Shown here in pieces: positions 37,366 to 52,552 of a stretch of DNA of 64,000 bases. A program made the translations under genes and the position numbers. Each line of letters begins with the position of its first letter. Within the stretch, counting starts at the first letter, position 1. The DNA comes from Nautilus pompilius. Lineage: Eukaryota > Mollusca > Cephalopoda > Nautilida > Nautilidae. The stretch spans positions 1,320,140-1,384,139 of the forward strand of contig JACATO010000684.1 of assembly GCA_018389105.1 (NCBI GenBank), written 5' to 3'. The notes beneath the pieces are model-generated. The model ran no database searches and was not told where the DNA came from. It saw only the letters and a list, made by a program, of their open reading frames with translations.

Positions 37366-40300
37366 TTATGGCTTGTATTTATCTAACCAGTTAATCACAA
37401 TTTTTGTTTGTTTGTTTGTTTGACATTAGTGGACCAGTTATCTTCTTTGGTTTCTGCTCGTGTTATCATCCATACGTTAACCCTATTAGCATTTGTGTTC
37501 TAAAGGCCTTCGTTTACTGCTATCTGATTTTTTCTTTCCAATTAACACACACACACACACTTTGCAGAGATGAAAATTGGTAAGAATCTCAAGACGCTCC
37601 GAGCGTTAGAGACGGGTGACTGAAGCGAACCTGTTGCAGATAATTCCAGGGTTCTGCGGGAGGTAGAAAAGATTAAACTAAAAGATAACGGCGAGGGGCT
37701 GCTGGTTAGCGGAATAGGAATCCATCACATTGTTTCATGCGGTTCATTAGCTTAATAGCGACGGGGTCCCTCCGAGGGGCAGGGGCTTAGATGTTTTTTC
37801 CCTAGCCCTTCCCCCACCAACACAGCTGCAGCACACTTCAGAGCGAGTGAGAGAGGAGACCTTATCTCCACCCACTGCAGGCAGATTCGATTCACTCGCT
37901 GTTAACGTTTTTTTGACGAGCGGAATGTGAAGTAAATAGGCAAAAACATCCGACTCTTCTGCGGTGATCTGACCAATCCGGATGGTTCTCCGACGCCTGG
38001 AGGTCAGGGGAGGGGGAACTGGAGATAGCGTTTGGAGCCGGGCATGATAAAGCACATCCGCGCAGGCGACATAAAGAGAGCTGGTTGCCGGTGTCCCTCC
38101 CGCCAAGATCTGTACTCAACCAAATTCACTGCGCTGTCCACGAAAAATCAACAGGAATATTCTGTCTACAAAGAAATTCGCATTGTTGGCGTTGATGAAG
38201 TGACAGAGAGCGCTAGGCGGCGCACCTTGGAGCCTCTCTTCTAGCCAGTATTACCACGCCCGACCAGTTATCGCTGCGAAAATCAGTCAGGTCAAAGGTC
38301 AGTCTCTGAAGTGAAGGAGAGAATAATTGTAAATACTAGCTGCCCCCCCCCCTCATTACGTATCAACATCCGGCAAAAAATGGTAAAATAAAAATAAATA
38401 AATAGGTGAATTTTCTGCCAGGACTATTGTAAAGAAAAAAGAAAACAACAAATAGTGAAGTGGAACTATATTCCAAAGGTGCACGTATTTTTTGACACGC
38501 AAATGCTCCTCGCGTTCTTGTAAAAGTGTAATAAATATAACGCTTACTTAAAACATTTTGTTTTCAGTTAAATCACGAATGGAAGACGAAATTGTATATG
38601 CAGTATATTTATTCTTCTTCTCAATATAAACAGTACCCGAGCAGATTTTCCAGCGCCCGACGCTATAAGGGCCCCCCCCCCGGCGCGCATGCGCTGATGC
38701 TGCTACATCGTTTGTATTTTTTCTCGGCACGAGGAAACACCGACGAAGTAACGGAGATGGCGAATGGTATCCAGGATAGCAAACAAAAGCGAGAAAAGCC
38801 GTCCACTATGAGGCGCGTATTCGCTCGGATGGAACAAGAACGAATGGCCAGCTAACGGAAATCATTGCAGACAGTTGTTCTAGCGCGACGCCGATTCGCT
38901 CCGACGAACGAATAGATTCGAAAGATTCTAGAATCCGGTTCGGCTGAAGAATGGCCGCCCACGCATCGCGTGCGGACGGACGCGGGGACAGTAAATCAGG
39001 CGTGAAATGCTCGTAACCTGGCGGTGTTCGGAGACAAGGCGAATAATGCTGGCGGCGTGTCCCCCCAATTAACTGCAAGGGACAGGAAAAGGCGATAGTT
39101 CCACTTGTTCGGCCGAGATATCGGTTGGCACTGCCAGATCGCGGAGAAGGGCTGGCCGAAAGCGAACCCGGAGAGCTGAACAACAAGAAGGGCTCGCGGA
39201 GGACTTCGTTCGGGTGTTGCCTGATGAGCCCGCGCTGTGGCCAGCAGCAGGCTTGACCGACTCGTCGAAAGAGAGGTCCCAAGTAAACACTGGATGTTCA
39301 GTTTCCACAGGATAACGGTGCATTCTCACGAAGAACGCTTTGAGGAGGAGAGGGAGCTGCTACATCCCACCTGCAAACAACTGGGACAGATTTCTGCGAC
39401 CATTGATTCTGTACTAGAAGGCTTCAAAGCGTGGAAGTGCATTTTTGTCTACGGTCAAATGGTGGACATTGATCGCTAGCAAGAAGACTACTGACTAAAA
39501 GGGTTCGTCTCGCCGAGCATTAGTGGGCTACACTATGAATGGTGAATGGTCGGCCGGTGCCTCGATTTCGCGACATTTTAATGGCTCGAGAACTCGGCAG
39601 TCAATATTGGCGGCAGTAGAGGATGAGAGTCACGACAGTGGGAGCGATGTGAAGCGACACACAGTGATAGGCACTAGCGAAGAGTCAGCCTGAATTTGGT
39701 CGTTCTTGATGCTGCTAAGTTGTCGGTGCTGTCCGGTTTGTACAGCGCATTTCCATTATCTCGAGGTTGGTCTATACTCATGTACTGATCTCTTCAGGCC
39801 CCCGTCTCTGGCGTGTGTCCTGCTGTATGGAACGACGTTAGTTTTCTGGGGGGGTTTCCAAATAAATCGCCTGCGCAAGCTGCTTCTAGGCCCTAACAAA
39901 GCGACGGATGCCCTTAATAATGAAATCCATTCAGTGCTCAAGCAATTCGCAAGGCAAGATAAGCTTTCCTGAAAAGAGAAGCCGAGGAGAACGCTTGAGG
40001 ATGAGTCTCGCCAAGAGTCCCGAGAAGGGATTTAGGCGAGATGAGGACGAGGACAGCCGCGGAGGGGAGTAATTGGCGGACGGTGGAGACTTCCCGACCC
40101 CGCCTGGCCAGGTGGCGCGACCGCTCCGCCAAGGGAGGGGTTATTTAATTCTCACGCAAACCTTCACACCGTCTCCCTGACTTGAGAAGAGACGTTTTCC
40201 CCGGTGTGGAGGTGAAATGAGGAGAGAGCCCCCCCCCTCGCCTTAGTCTTGGATCCCGCCCCACAAAAGCCTAGCATCGGGTTTGAATGCGCATCACTGT

Positions 40301-43241
40301 GCCTCACAAGAATGGAAAACATGTCCTCTCTGTACAGTTCCAAAAACTGTGAAAGCATTAACCCTAACCGTTAACGAATGTGGGCGAGGCGCTGAACTCT
40401 GTATCCCAGAAGATGGCAGCTATATGGATGGAAGCTTAATGATCCACAGAGAACTGCTAAGGTGTACACGGCTCTGTAATAAATTTATTCTTTGTTCTAT
40501 TTTATTTAGTTATTAAACATTTAGGCCCCTCAAAGCCCTTATAAACACTGTATACATACAAGGTGTATTTAATTACAATACAATTCAAACAAAATCAACT
40601 ACCCCTCCCATAAATTTGCTCTCCCATCAATGCTGCAGCTGCCAAACTGGTGTCCACCAAGACAGTATTTCCAGCGGGTTTTGACGGCCCTGCCACCCCT
40701 CAACACCGTTTCAATCCCCTTTTTTGTTTTGGACAGTGGGCCGGAGCTATTTGTCGTCTAAGCTACGTACACAGGACAGCCGAGAGGTAGAAGGGAATAA
40801 ACGGGGTAACTATCCCGGAGCCCGGTCCCCGAAAATGACAATAACATATCATGATAATACTATACTACCTCAAGCTTTCTGGTTATTCAGTGTGGTTGGC
40901 CATTTTCAGCTAAGTGCTGTTGCAGTATCGATGACAAGCATCATCATCAAATTTTTGTTAGTAAAAAATGCATTACAATAGTCAAAAGATTGAATAAAGG
41001 CCATCATGGGGGAAATGACGTCTTCTTAAAATATTGTGCAACCATTTCAAAGGTATTCTTGTACACAGAAAGACATTTATGACATCGAGCACCTTCGAAG
41101 ATCTGGTAATTAAAATCGCCATTAAAATTTGTCCACATCACTGGCTTATCCTTTATGTGCTATTTCAAGTCAGACACTATTTAGACTGGACTACTACTGA
41201 TCCGAGTTCGATTCCAGTGGGGGACTGGTTCGGTTTGGGCCTACCTCTCTGATATGGCTTCTTTTCGCTCTTCTTCTTCACCAAACCAACCTGGGTCATC
41301 CGGGATCTCCGATCTCATCCCCAGTTTAGTAGGAACTTTCCTGCCGAAATTCAGAGAGCTGGTCGAGCCCCATAGTGTACGACTAGCAACGCTTCCTAGC
41401 CCTAGCGGGACAACCGCAAAGATACGCTCCCTCACCAGAGTTGTCTCCCTTGTAGACATCGGTGTACGGTTTTCAAAAATTGGAAAGTGGTAATCCTACG
41501 TAATTGGTTTTAAAAAATTGAACAAAACTAGATGTTGCTCTTTGTCTGCGCGCTTAAGGGAACAGAAGTGTAGTTGGTGCAGCATGAAGATAAATAGATG
41601 CGAAAGAGTTATCACCAATCGGTTTACAGATACAGGGATATTGTATACAATGATAGGCGTTCTAAAAAAAAACCGAATTAATTCCTACTGTCAGGGTTTC
41701 CAGGGTTGTCTTTTTTTTAGCTTACAGATGTTGGAACTTTTGGAAATTAAAACCTGTAGAGGTTTTCTTTGTTCTGTACAACAAGTACAATTTAAGGACA
41801 TTTAGTTTATGTGCGTCAATTTTTTCTTCTTTCTAAATTCAAGTAAAAAAAAAATTGGCAATTGCCATTTTACCAAAGCATATTTTATTTGCTTATTTAT
41901 ACGGGAAGGTTTTTGTTTAGGTTATACAGCGAAGCATGAAGCCGTGGTAATTTCCACGGAAAGCCGTCCGAGCCTAATACCGTCGTCATCAGCGCGGGTT
42001 TTCACCGACAGGAGGAGCTGCTTTCTCGCAGAGTGTCGAACACTAAGTGCGCGGTTGGTTGGCAGTTCCGGTAGTCCCGCAGCGATGTGTGTGTGGATGG
42101 GGGGGTAAGCAGCGTAAGTGGCTCGTGTTGTAGACAGTCAGCCAGGAGCGATATGTGCACCGGTTGGCGGCCCGGTCTTTACCCACCCCTACCCCTCCAG
42201 GCGGAACAAGAAGAAAAGTGACATTCAAGCCGAGCGTGAAACCTGGCGAAGCCGCGGCCACGAGATAAGCGCGGAGCCACGAGGCGATTTGTCTAAATGG
42301 CGCTATCGTCAATGGGTCCTTTGAGGCAAACTAGCGCTATCGTCAGGATGGAGCTGAATGGCGATGAAAGGGTCTTTCTTCATCAGCCGAACACCATTCG
42401 AGAAGACACAAACAGATATCACTAGATTATTTTATTTTTACCATCAATGAGCCAAACGTTCTCTTTATCCTTATCAGGTGCAGACAAGAGCCTTGGCGAG
42501 ATACAAGGGTAATAGTCGTAACGATGGGGAATCTCGGCAACGAGAGCATCCGCATCCTTAATGATACAAGCGCTACGAGGTGACAATGTGGTAGGAATGC
42601 GTGATTATGCATGCTACGTCACTGATAAAATGAAGCGTAGGTTGTTTGGTAGATTGATAAAAACTGAGACATTTCGTCTCAACAAACATCAGTATTATGG
42701 ACTTGAAAGTTGCTTCTGTGATGAGAAAATAAATGCATCTGAAGTGATCTTTCTGTATTAATAACTGATTGTTCTCTTACCGTTGATTACACGCAAAGCA
42801 TAAAGAGATCTCATGTTTATATTTTTTAAAAAATGCTTATTTCTACTTTTTTGGATAACTGCAATCAATTTACGAAAATACACTGCTATACAAAACCATT
42901 CAGATACTCACGTGCATGGCCACAAGTTTGGCATTATTAGAATTGTCTAATTTTACTTGATAAAGTTGAATTAAACCTGCTGAATTTAAATATTAATTAT
43001 TAACGTATTGAACTGCATACGACGATGTGACCAACATAAAAAATTGGGACGATTTGAAATCTAACTTGGAAATACTTAGTTTCAGAAAAGACTTTATAAA
43101 TCATGAAGGTAAGTGTGACGCAGTTTGATGTATTCAAAAGCAGTCTTGGGCAGCAAGCCAGGAGCCTGATTTGAAGATAAAGTTTGTTATTGCAGCTCTA
43201 GGGCGATGCAAAACTTTTGCTCATAGCTGTAGCCTGAAAGA

Positions 43242-43294
<53 letters not shown>

Positions 43295-44895
43295 AGCGCG
43301 GTAACAGATGCAAAAAGAAAGTTTGATTAAGAAAGGTTCACTACTTTAAAACAAGTAAGATTAATGAATGCGAATTATCACCGGAATCGCTCTTTTTTTC
43401 ACACTTGCCTACCTGTCAGTCAACTTGTACAGAAGGAACAGAATTGCTGAAGGACAGACGGATAACTTATCAAATCTATTATAGAGAAACGGCTGACAGA
43501 TAACCCTCTAGACTTTGAGAGCAGTCACTAAATCAACGAAAGATCGATATATATATATATATATACGAATACGACGTCTGTCCAAAAAGAAGCTGAACTT
43601 TTTAAAAAAACAAATTGATTGTTTTACTTACAATTTAATCAGTCTTGCCTCCTTCAAAATAGTTTTCTCCACTGTTGATACATCACTCCCAACGTTTTTT
43701 TCCAGTTTTGGAATGTGTCCTGTAATGCGTTTTCAGGGATAGTGTGCAGTTCTTATAGCAAATTTTCTTCAATCTCTTCTTTTGTCTGAAATCAGTGACC
43801 TTTCAGGATGAATTTAAATTTTGGGAACAAAAAAAAAGCTCTGCAGGGGCCAAATCCAGAGAGTAGGGCAGCTGAGGGACGAGAGTCGTCTCGTGCTTTG
43901 CCAAAAAGTCATGGATAAGGAGTGACGCGTGAGCAGGTGCGTTGGCGTGGTGCAGCATCCAGGTTTTGATTTTCCATGCCTCGGGCCTCCTCCTCCACAC
44001 TGCCTCAGGACATCCAAGTAAAACTCTTTATTGATCATCTGACCACGTGGAACAAACTCGTGATGAACGACGCCCTTCCAATCAAAAAAGACTATCAACA
44101 TCACCTTCACCTTTGAGCGACTCTGACGTGCTTTTTTTGGTCGCGGCGACGATGATCCAACCCACTGCGACAACTGCCTTTTTGTTTCGATACCGTAGCC
44201 GTACACCCACATTTCATCGCCTGTTATGACACTTTTTAGAAAGCTTTCATCAGCATTCGAACGATCAAAGAGATCCTGACTGACTGTGACTCGGTTCTCT
44301 TTTTGTTCATCTGTCAGCAGATGCAGCACAAATTCTGTGGCTACACGATGCATGTTCAATTTTCCTTTTAAAATCATGTGGCATGAACTTTCACAGATGC
44401 CTACTTCTCCAGAAACTCCATGGACAATCAGGTGACGATTTCCACGGATCACAGCATGCACTTTCTCAATGTGATCGTCGTCCGTTGTCGTGGAAGGTCG
44501 TCCAGATCTGGGATCGTCTTCGGTGGATGTTCTTCCCGATCTGAAACGCTGGTACCACTCGTGACATTGCGTACGGCTCAAACAATCCTCCCTATAGGCC
44601 TGTTGAAGCATTAGAAAATTCTCCGTAAAAGTTTTTCCCAATCTGAAACAGAATTTCACACAAACACGTCGCTCTTCAAGATCCTTCATTGTTCAACTTG
44701 CGGCAAATCGCCGAGTGCACTAAGCATACATTCACCCTAGCACTTGTAGATCGATGACTAACTGACGTGGCATGATGAGGCTATTATTAGACTGAAGGTC
44801 AAGGTCACCGATACACAGCATTGCAGTCGCGAGCACGCTGCGTCGGCTAGTTGGCGCGCTATTTTAAAAGTTCAATTTCTTTTTAGACAGACCTC

Positions 44896-44959
<64 letters not shown>

Positions 44960-47900
44960 TAATGGTGTATTGGAAAGATTAAAATGTATACGTCGTACGG
45001 TGCATTAGCATTTGGTATGTATGCATTTTGTCTTATTTAAAGCGTGCCACTCTGTTTACACGTCCCTGTACAGATTATCTATGTATGACTGTGGAATGTT
45101 CTAAATATCCTGTAGCACTTTTCACCACGGTGATGGCTGCCATTTAACTCGCTCAATAGCCATATAATCTCATATAGTATCAATGGTGCTCATATCGGGA
45201 CTTTGTGGAGGTCAAGGTATCTTTTTTTGGTGTTCCAACGGCCTCTTTACTTTACTATCAATTTAACACCACATTGGCTGTATGCTTGAGGTCGCAGTCA
45301 TGTTGGAAAATGAATCCCCGCCAAATGAGATGTCTTTTCTGAGGGAATGGCATGATAGAAGAAAACTTGCTTGTATCTGTCGGCAATCAGTATACCTGTG
45401 GTTGTGAAAACATTTGACACTCTCTGTTGACATGCAGCTCCACACATATATCGATCATGTTTCACTATAGCTGCTGTACACTGACTGCTATACTCTCTGG
45501 TCCACATTTGAACAGACTGCTTTTTATTATTGACAAACAGTTCAAATCCGGACCCAGCTCTAAGGACCACCATCTGCCAGGTTCGGTCATCCCACTGTTT
45601 CATATCTGCTGCTCATTGCAGCCTTGTCATTTGGTTGTCTCCCCTCAGCAAAGGTTTTCGGCCAGCTACACATCCACTCAGACCACTCTACGTCAATGTG
45701 TATCTTGGGGAAACTCTAACACCCGTACTTGCAGCTAAGTCATTCGCACGATCTCTACTGGCTCGTCATCTGCCATGTAGAGAATATACCCTGACGTACT
45801 TAACATCGCTTGGCTTTCTTCCTCGACCATATCTGCTGACCTTGAATAAATTAGAGGTTTTGGAGTGTCGAGAGGCGTCAGTGATGGAAGTGTTAAAGGC
45901 AACCCCCCGTTTATATACCTCAATTCCCGGTTACCTTCCGTTGATTTTACCACGGCGGGCCCGCCTGTTTGTCGGGATGTTTTTAAAACTTTCCGGTGTT
46001 GTGCTAATTTTTGTCACCATGAAATAAAGGTCATGTCAGGTTGCCTCTGTTTCGATTTAAGGACACCCAGCTCTTTAAAAACAGACAAAGGAAAGACAAC
46101 CAACAACATAGACGCTTTTGGTGGGATGGGGAACAAAAAGAACTGCCTGCATTAAATCGTTGTCCAAAAAAATGGCATGGTTCATTTTCCTTCCCTCGTA
46201 CCCCCCCCCCACTCCCGGGGGGGGGGGGGTCAGGAACCAGTGGTTGTGTGAGAATAAGTGAGGCTTTCTCTGCGCATTGCATCTAGAAGGGAAATAAGAA
46301 AGAAAAAGAACTGCAATTTCCATCCGGAAAATTACAGATCTTCTTATATAGTGGTATTTGTTTAAAACTGAAAATACAGCAGACTCGCTTCCAAATTAAT
46401 ACCGTATCAGTTACTACAGGGTTGGGCTGGCTACTCTGAAGTCTGGCTGGAGATTACCTGACTACAGTTATTCGCTGAAGACGGCAAAGCGAAGTTAAGC
46501 TTTGCAAATGAAATATATGTTATTTTAGAAAGGCAGTTTAAATGGCGATGGTTCTGCGCGATCTATAAAGTTGTTCATATCTGAAATCAAAAGATTTTCG
46601 AACCCCCGTCTCCATCCTGACTTCGAGGACATGTGAGAAGTAAGTTAGGTGTTGGATATCAGGGATGGTGACCGAGCTAGTTAGTTACCTGGGTGCGGTT
46701 GAGGCTTGGCGAGGTGCGAACCAATCAAGAAGTACTCGCGGGATCCATAAAATCCCTATTATAATTTTCTATTATTTTTTTTTTTAATTTTTAGATATGG
46801 GAGGAAACTGGAGCGTTCAGGGTACCCCACGAGGCCGGGTGGTTAAAAGGTGCGAGCAGAAACTACGTAAGAAAGGTAAGTCAAGTCGAGATGGCTCAGA
46901 CCGGGATTCGATCCAGAGTTCTCAACTTTTAACAGTCCACTGGTCTACCACAGTAACTTATCAGGTCGGAAGTAGTTTGTCTCGTGTGGAAAAACAGCAC
47001 TAATGCCAAAGAAATATATTGAAAGATGGAAAACTGTAAACCAAGGAATTCTTCTACAAATAACCAAAACGAAAGGACAACAACGTCTGCTAACCTCTAT
47101 TTTCGTTTTATCCTTTTTGCTGTTGTTTAATATTAATTAATTTATTAACTTTAAGACAACCTGTTTTAAGTTGTATTGCTATTACCACGAACTTTATATT
47201 TTAATATTTAAAAGAAAGTAATGATTTTAGTCTTGAATTATAGGCATCTTCTCTTCCGCTAGCGGCAAGGCGAGCAACTTGTATCATTCGAAGAAACGGG
47301 AACTGACAACATTCTGATGAATCACGATGTCGTCACAGCACGAACCTTGCTGCTATGTAGACGATATTATAACTATAGCCACTCCGAGTCAATTATAAAC
47401 AAATCTGTATTTTATGGTGCAATATTCAAATGTACAAAATCCCCCCATCTCAGGCTGGCCCCTTTTCTCTGTAACAGTAAGATAAACACGGCACACGGGT
47501 GGACACAGGGGTATCAGTATATACTGAAAAATTAAAGAAGGAAAAGCACAACTGAAAAAAAATGGCGGTTGGTATAAAATAAATATCAGGTGACAGAATG
47601 GCATCTCGAGCGTAAAATCAAAGCGCGCTATAGTACGGTCACGTGTCAATATATTACACTGTGATCGGTTGTCATGGTAGCGATCAGAAAAGTGCCGCAC
47701 GCGCAGGACTGTCAGAGTATAGGTAGTATTTGTGGGTTGGTGAATACTATGGTTCCCGGAAAGAAAATATCACATGACAAGTGATAGAAATAACAGACTT
47801 AGCTGGTGAAGGCTACTCTATGCGGTAGATCGCAGCCCGACTTCGTGGTTCAGAAGGAGCTGCGTGCGGGATTCTGAGAAGGATATGTGGAAGTGATGCT

Positions 47901-50900
47901 GTCGACAACAGAAACGGTTAAAGGAAAAAAACAACTGAACTGTATTCTTCAAAAGGTGGTGTCAGGTACCCGAGGCTGTGATAGACAGCGAGCCGGTAGC
48001 GATCTTGTGGATGGCCCGACTGCCAGTATGAGTGTCAAAGAACGGTAAGATATACATCAACACGAAGTGCTCTCGGTGGATGATAGCTTAACGAAAATCT
48101 TCACCGAGAAGAGGCAACCAAATGACAGGGCTGGAATGGACAGCAGAAATGAATCAGTGGGGGGGGGTGTGAGTCCAACTTTGAATTGTTTGGCGATGCT
48201 CAACGGTAGTTTGTCCGAATGCCGGACGTCGGAGCAGGAGCAGGATAACAGTCAGTGAACAACAGCCGCAGTGAAGCAGCATGAAGGAGCTGCATATCAA
48301 AAAAAGTGTGTCAGAGATTTGCATAAAATCACAGGTACAAGCAAGCTTTCATCTATTGATGCCATTCCTTGAGGAAGACATCTCGTCTGTCGAGGATCCG
48401 TCTTCCAACATGACAATAACACTCAAGAACACGGTCAGTGTGGTGAAAAACGTAAGGAGGCTGATGGAACACTCACAGAGATGCCTTGGCCTTCGCAGTG
48501 TCCTGATATGAACGCCATTGACGCTATACGGAGTTATAAGGCTACTGAGAACGTCAAATGACAACCAAACACCTTGGATGGATTGGGAATAGTTATATGG
48601 GATATTTGGAACACCATTCCACAGTCATACATCGATAACCTGCATGGGAACACGAAAAAAGGTGACAGCTCTTTATCAGGGGCTCATATACCACGTCCTA
48701 ATGTGCTGCACAATGTATTCATTTTGAGTTTTGCATATTTTCTGTAATAATGCATTGTGTATGCATTGCATACGTCACTCAGTTGCAATTGCTGATTATT
48801 TGTGCCTATTTTGTGTGTGTTTCCATAATTATCTTTAATGCTGTATGCGCCGTTAGAATTGTTTGAATTAGTGTCCGCTACGGATGCACTGTCTGTCAAA
48901 CAAGCAGCCAGCCGCGTGGTCAGGACTGACACAAGAGTTCGGGATAAAGAGCGATAATCCCGTATAAAACTGTGAGTGACGTCACACCTCTCTTTGCGCT
49001 ACAATAATTCTACGCCCTTCCACTTTGTGGCCTTAAGTTCGACTTTCCCAAAAGTTAAAGAATTTTCCCTTTTTTTTAAAGTTTGGCAAAGCTGTCTACG
49101 TCAGATGCCAAGACTCGTTTTCATTTGGATCGGATGTCTGCAGTTAACCAGCAGCTTTCATGTCTGACCCCGCTAATATCCGGTGCTGTTACTCCTTTTT
49201 TTGCCCCATAATAACTTTCCAGGCTCATCCGACTGACGATGCGGCATTTCTACAATACTTTAACTTCTGTAAATTTAAAAATAAAAACAGAATAAAAGAG
49301 CTTTTTATTTTCTGTTTATTATCCTGCAATAGTGACCTCTCTACCTTTTTCTTGTACAGGTAAATTTTAATTCCAATTTTCTTATCCTGCAAAGATTTTT
49401 TCTCATTTCCTTAAACATTGTCGAATTCCTCTGGAATGCAACTTACTGGGCTCCCTAATGCCCGTCCTCGGTACACGGGATAAACAAGCTGTCCCTAGCC
49501 TAATTATGTCCCAACAAAATCATCGATGTCATCAGGGGTTTACCGCGCGGATTCATTGGGTTACAAAGACTAGGATTGTAATCCAGCTGGGAGTGAGTTA
49601 AAGAGGTTATGAAATCTCTGAATAAACAGTGGCTGGTACGATACTATCCACCTGAGCGTTGACGGACAGTCTGTCTGCTGGCGGTAACTAACTTGTTGGT
49701 TTATGAAAGGATGTATGTACTGATTTAGTTTTTTGTTTTTTTTTTTGTTTTTCCATAAAATCCTAGAAATTCGTAGTGAAAGATGATGTGCAGTAGTCCA
49801 GTGGTTAGCCTACTAGACTGCCAAGGTCACGTCCTCAGATTTGATTTCCGCATGAGACAAACTCGGTTCGGCGTACTTCCTAGGCACGGTTTCCTCTCGA
49901 TTTTCTTCACCAGCCAGCCAGCTACACGGGGTTTATCCTGCGAGAGGTCTCCGATTTTCTTCCGCATCTAAAAAATAAAGATTACTAGTAGGGGAAGTCG
50001 GAACAGCGCACAATTGGTAACGCGCTTCCTAGCGGTAAGCCGCAAAATTACGCTCCGTCACCAGAGTTTCCTCCCTTAAACACATCGGTGTGAGAAGTTT
50101 AAAAAGTCAGAAAAGTGGCAATTGTAGGTAATAAGTTAAAACAGTTGAACAGAACTACAGATGTTGCTCTTTTTTGCATGCTGTAGCCTGTGACACGATA
50201 GTCAGATATGTAGTTGAGCAGCAGTAAGGAAAGTATGGTATCGTCCCCTCCCCAAGAGTTATCTACTACAGCCGGCGATTTGATGATATCATATATGAAC
50301 AGAAGAAACGCACGTTTATTGTGCCATCTAACGTCATATCCGCAGTGATGTAATCTCCTTAACGCAATTATCGCCTGTTATTCGCTGACTGAGAACCAGT
50401 GTTCTGTAGATGAAATTAGCCACTCTGTCTGACTAGAACTTTCAATCAATCTCTTTTCGGTGCCATCAGATTGGAAAATTGCTAACATTTCACCTTTTTC
50501 AAGAAAGGTAACAAAAGTGATCGGACCAGTTAGCTTAACAAGCGCGGTAGGCAAAATGTTAGAATTAATTATCCGAGATAAACCTTTTGATTATATAGAA
50601 TAGAAAAACGTGTTGAAGCATTCATGGGGTTCAAAGGGGCTCTGTTCTACAAATCGCTTTGACTTTTGATGTCGATGGAGATAATGGGTTTGATTTCATC
50701 TACCTGGACTTTAGTGTGGCCTCGATATAATTCCTAATACACTTCTAATTCCAAAAATCAATGGCATAAAAATAAAACACTTTATTTTATTGTGAGGGGT
50801 AAAGAGAATGAGGTGTACTTCTGAACTCCGATTTCAAGTTCTCGAGCACTGAGCGTGGCATATTTTAAAAATCATTCTCAGAATCTGCGAAGGACTTGCC

Positions 50901-52514
50901 AGAAAATTTCAAGTGTTAGCCACACACACAGACACACACACACACACCACACACATCGCCGATTGATTAACAATGTTTGTTTTAAGAAAACATTAGTTAT
51001 TAATATTTATCAAAGGAATTCATGCAAAACTGGAATGAAAAAAGGCATTCCCACACTAAAAAAAAAAACATATACTCGATCAAATTCCATTAGACTTTTC
51101 TCCAGACTGCTGCCATCAATCTGTTTTCCGTTTCTTGGTGTTATTATGTTATTTGTTTTGTCATATATCTGTTTCTTTCAATTCTGTTTTTATTTATTTC
51201 TTATCCATTAATTCGAGCGGCTAAACAGAATTCCCAGATTTATATTCCGACATGACATCAGTAACCACACCGTTTTCCCAGATGTCTGCATTCCATTATG
51301 GTCGAGTTTTTTTTGGCTATGAAAACTTTCAGCCACTACAGCCATTACAATGGGAAGACGAAGTATGTATATATAACTACCACTGTTATAAATTTCTTAG
51401 TCTTTTTCGAGACAAGTATTTAATAAAATAGGTGAAACATTGATATTAACAGACGTTAGGAGAGCACTAGTGCTGACTGCTGCCCAGATCCACTTCCTGC
51501 AGCAGTTCATGCAGATTGAATAAGATGCTGTGTTCTAGCGCAACATTCGTGTAGCTGCGCAGTTCACTATAACTTCCTTTTTAGATGTGGGAAGAAGCTG
51601 GACAGTGTCCAGAGGAAGTCCAAACCCTCAGCTAGTGAAGATCAACGAGAAGAAACCGTGTCAGGGAAGTACGCCAAACCGAGCAGACCCGACCGGGATT
51701 CGAACTTGGGTCCGCGTCCTAATGGAACATTTAAAAGTTAAAAACTTCATAATCTGTCTCAAACACAGCATTAAACAAGTCAACCGATTGGTTACTTGCA
51801 TCTGCCACAGCAGTAAACAAGAGAAGCCATTGGTTGCTAAAGTTTCGTTTGCAAGGCTGTCTAATTTATTGTTATGATGAGATTAGATAATTTGAAATAA
51901 GAATTTAAAAAAAAAACAGAGTAATCTGAAGACGTATGATTACCTTAGACATTTATGAAGCTTTTTTTTCAAGGCAATTTGAAATATTAACGAAAAGGAT
52001 GCTTTACTCTTGAACACTCTTTGATTTTCAAATGTAGTTTTCTTACCCAGTTGTTATTTTTAAAAGTTTTTACAATTTCGATCAAATTATCATAATATCA
52101 AATGATCAGTTTAATTCATAACTTAAAGCTAAACGTTGTATTTATTTAACCTTTCAGTTATTAATCTCGAGAAAACTTACCATCAACAATAACCTTTGTC
52201 AATTACATAATTTTAGACTTTTAAGCAGAACATCAGTAATGAATTTGAATATATAAAATAAATCATTTAAAATTAAAAGTGAAAAGGGTATTCCGACAAA
52301 TTCCGTAGAATTAATCCTAATTTTGTAAACTACATTCAGGTATGTTATATCGTAGCGGTGACAAATTGTATTATGGAAACACAGGTGATCATTTCTTTTG
52401 AAGAAGCACGTGTGCTCTACCTGATTATTCTGCTTCATTTGAAAGACACTCATTCTGGTTATCTAAATTCGTTTGAGAACTAAGATTAAAAATAATTGCA
52501 AAGCAGCAGCAGCA

Positions 52515-52552
<38 letters not shown>

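Noticed and set aside
38806-39282. 158-codon minus-strand frame in CpG-rich DNA
   Set aside because: High GC lengthens chance frames; the opposite strand is equally open in overlapping frames, and no motif is recognised.
40540-40730. Possible mariner 3' end (TACAAGGTGTATTTAATTAC)
   Set aside because: A TACAAGGTGT motif resembles one mariner terminus, but no partner end or transposase block was found.
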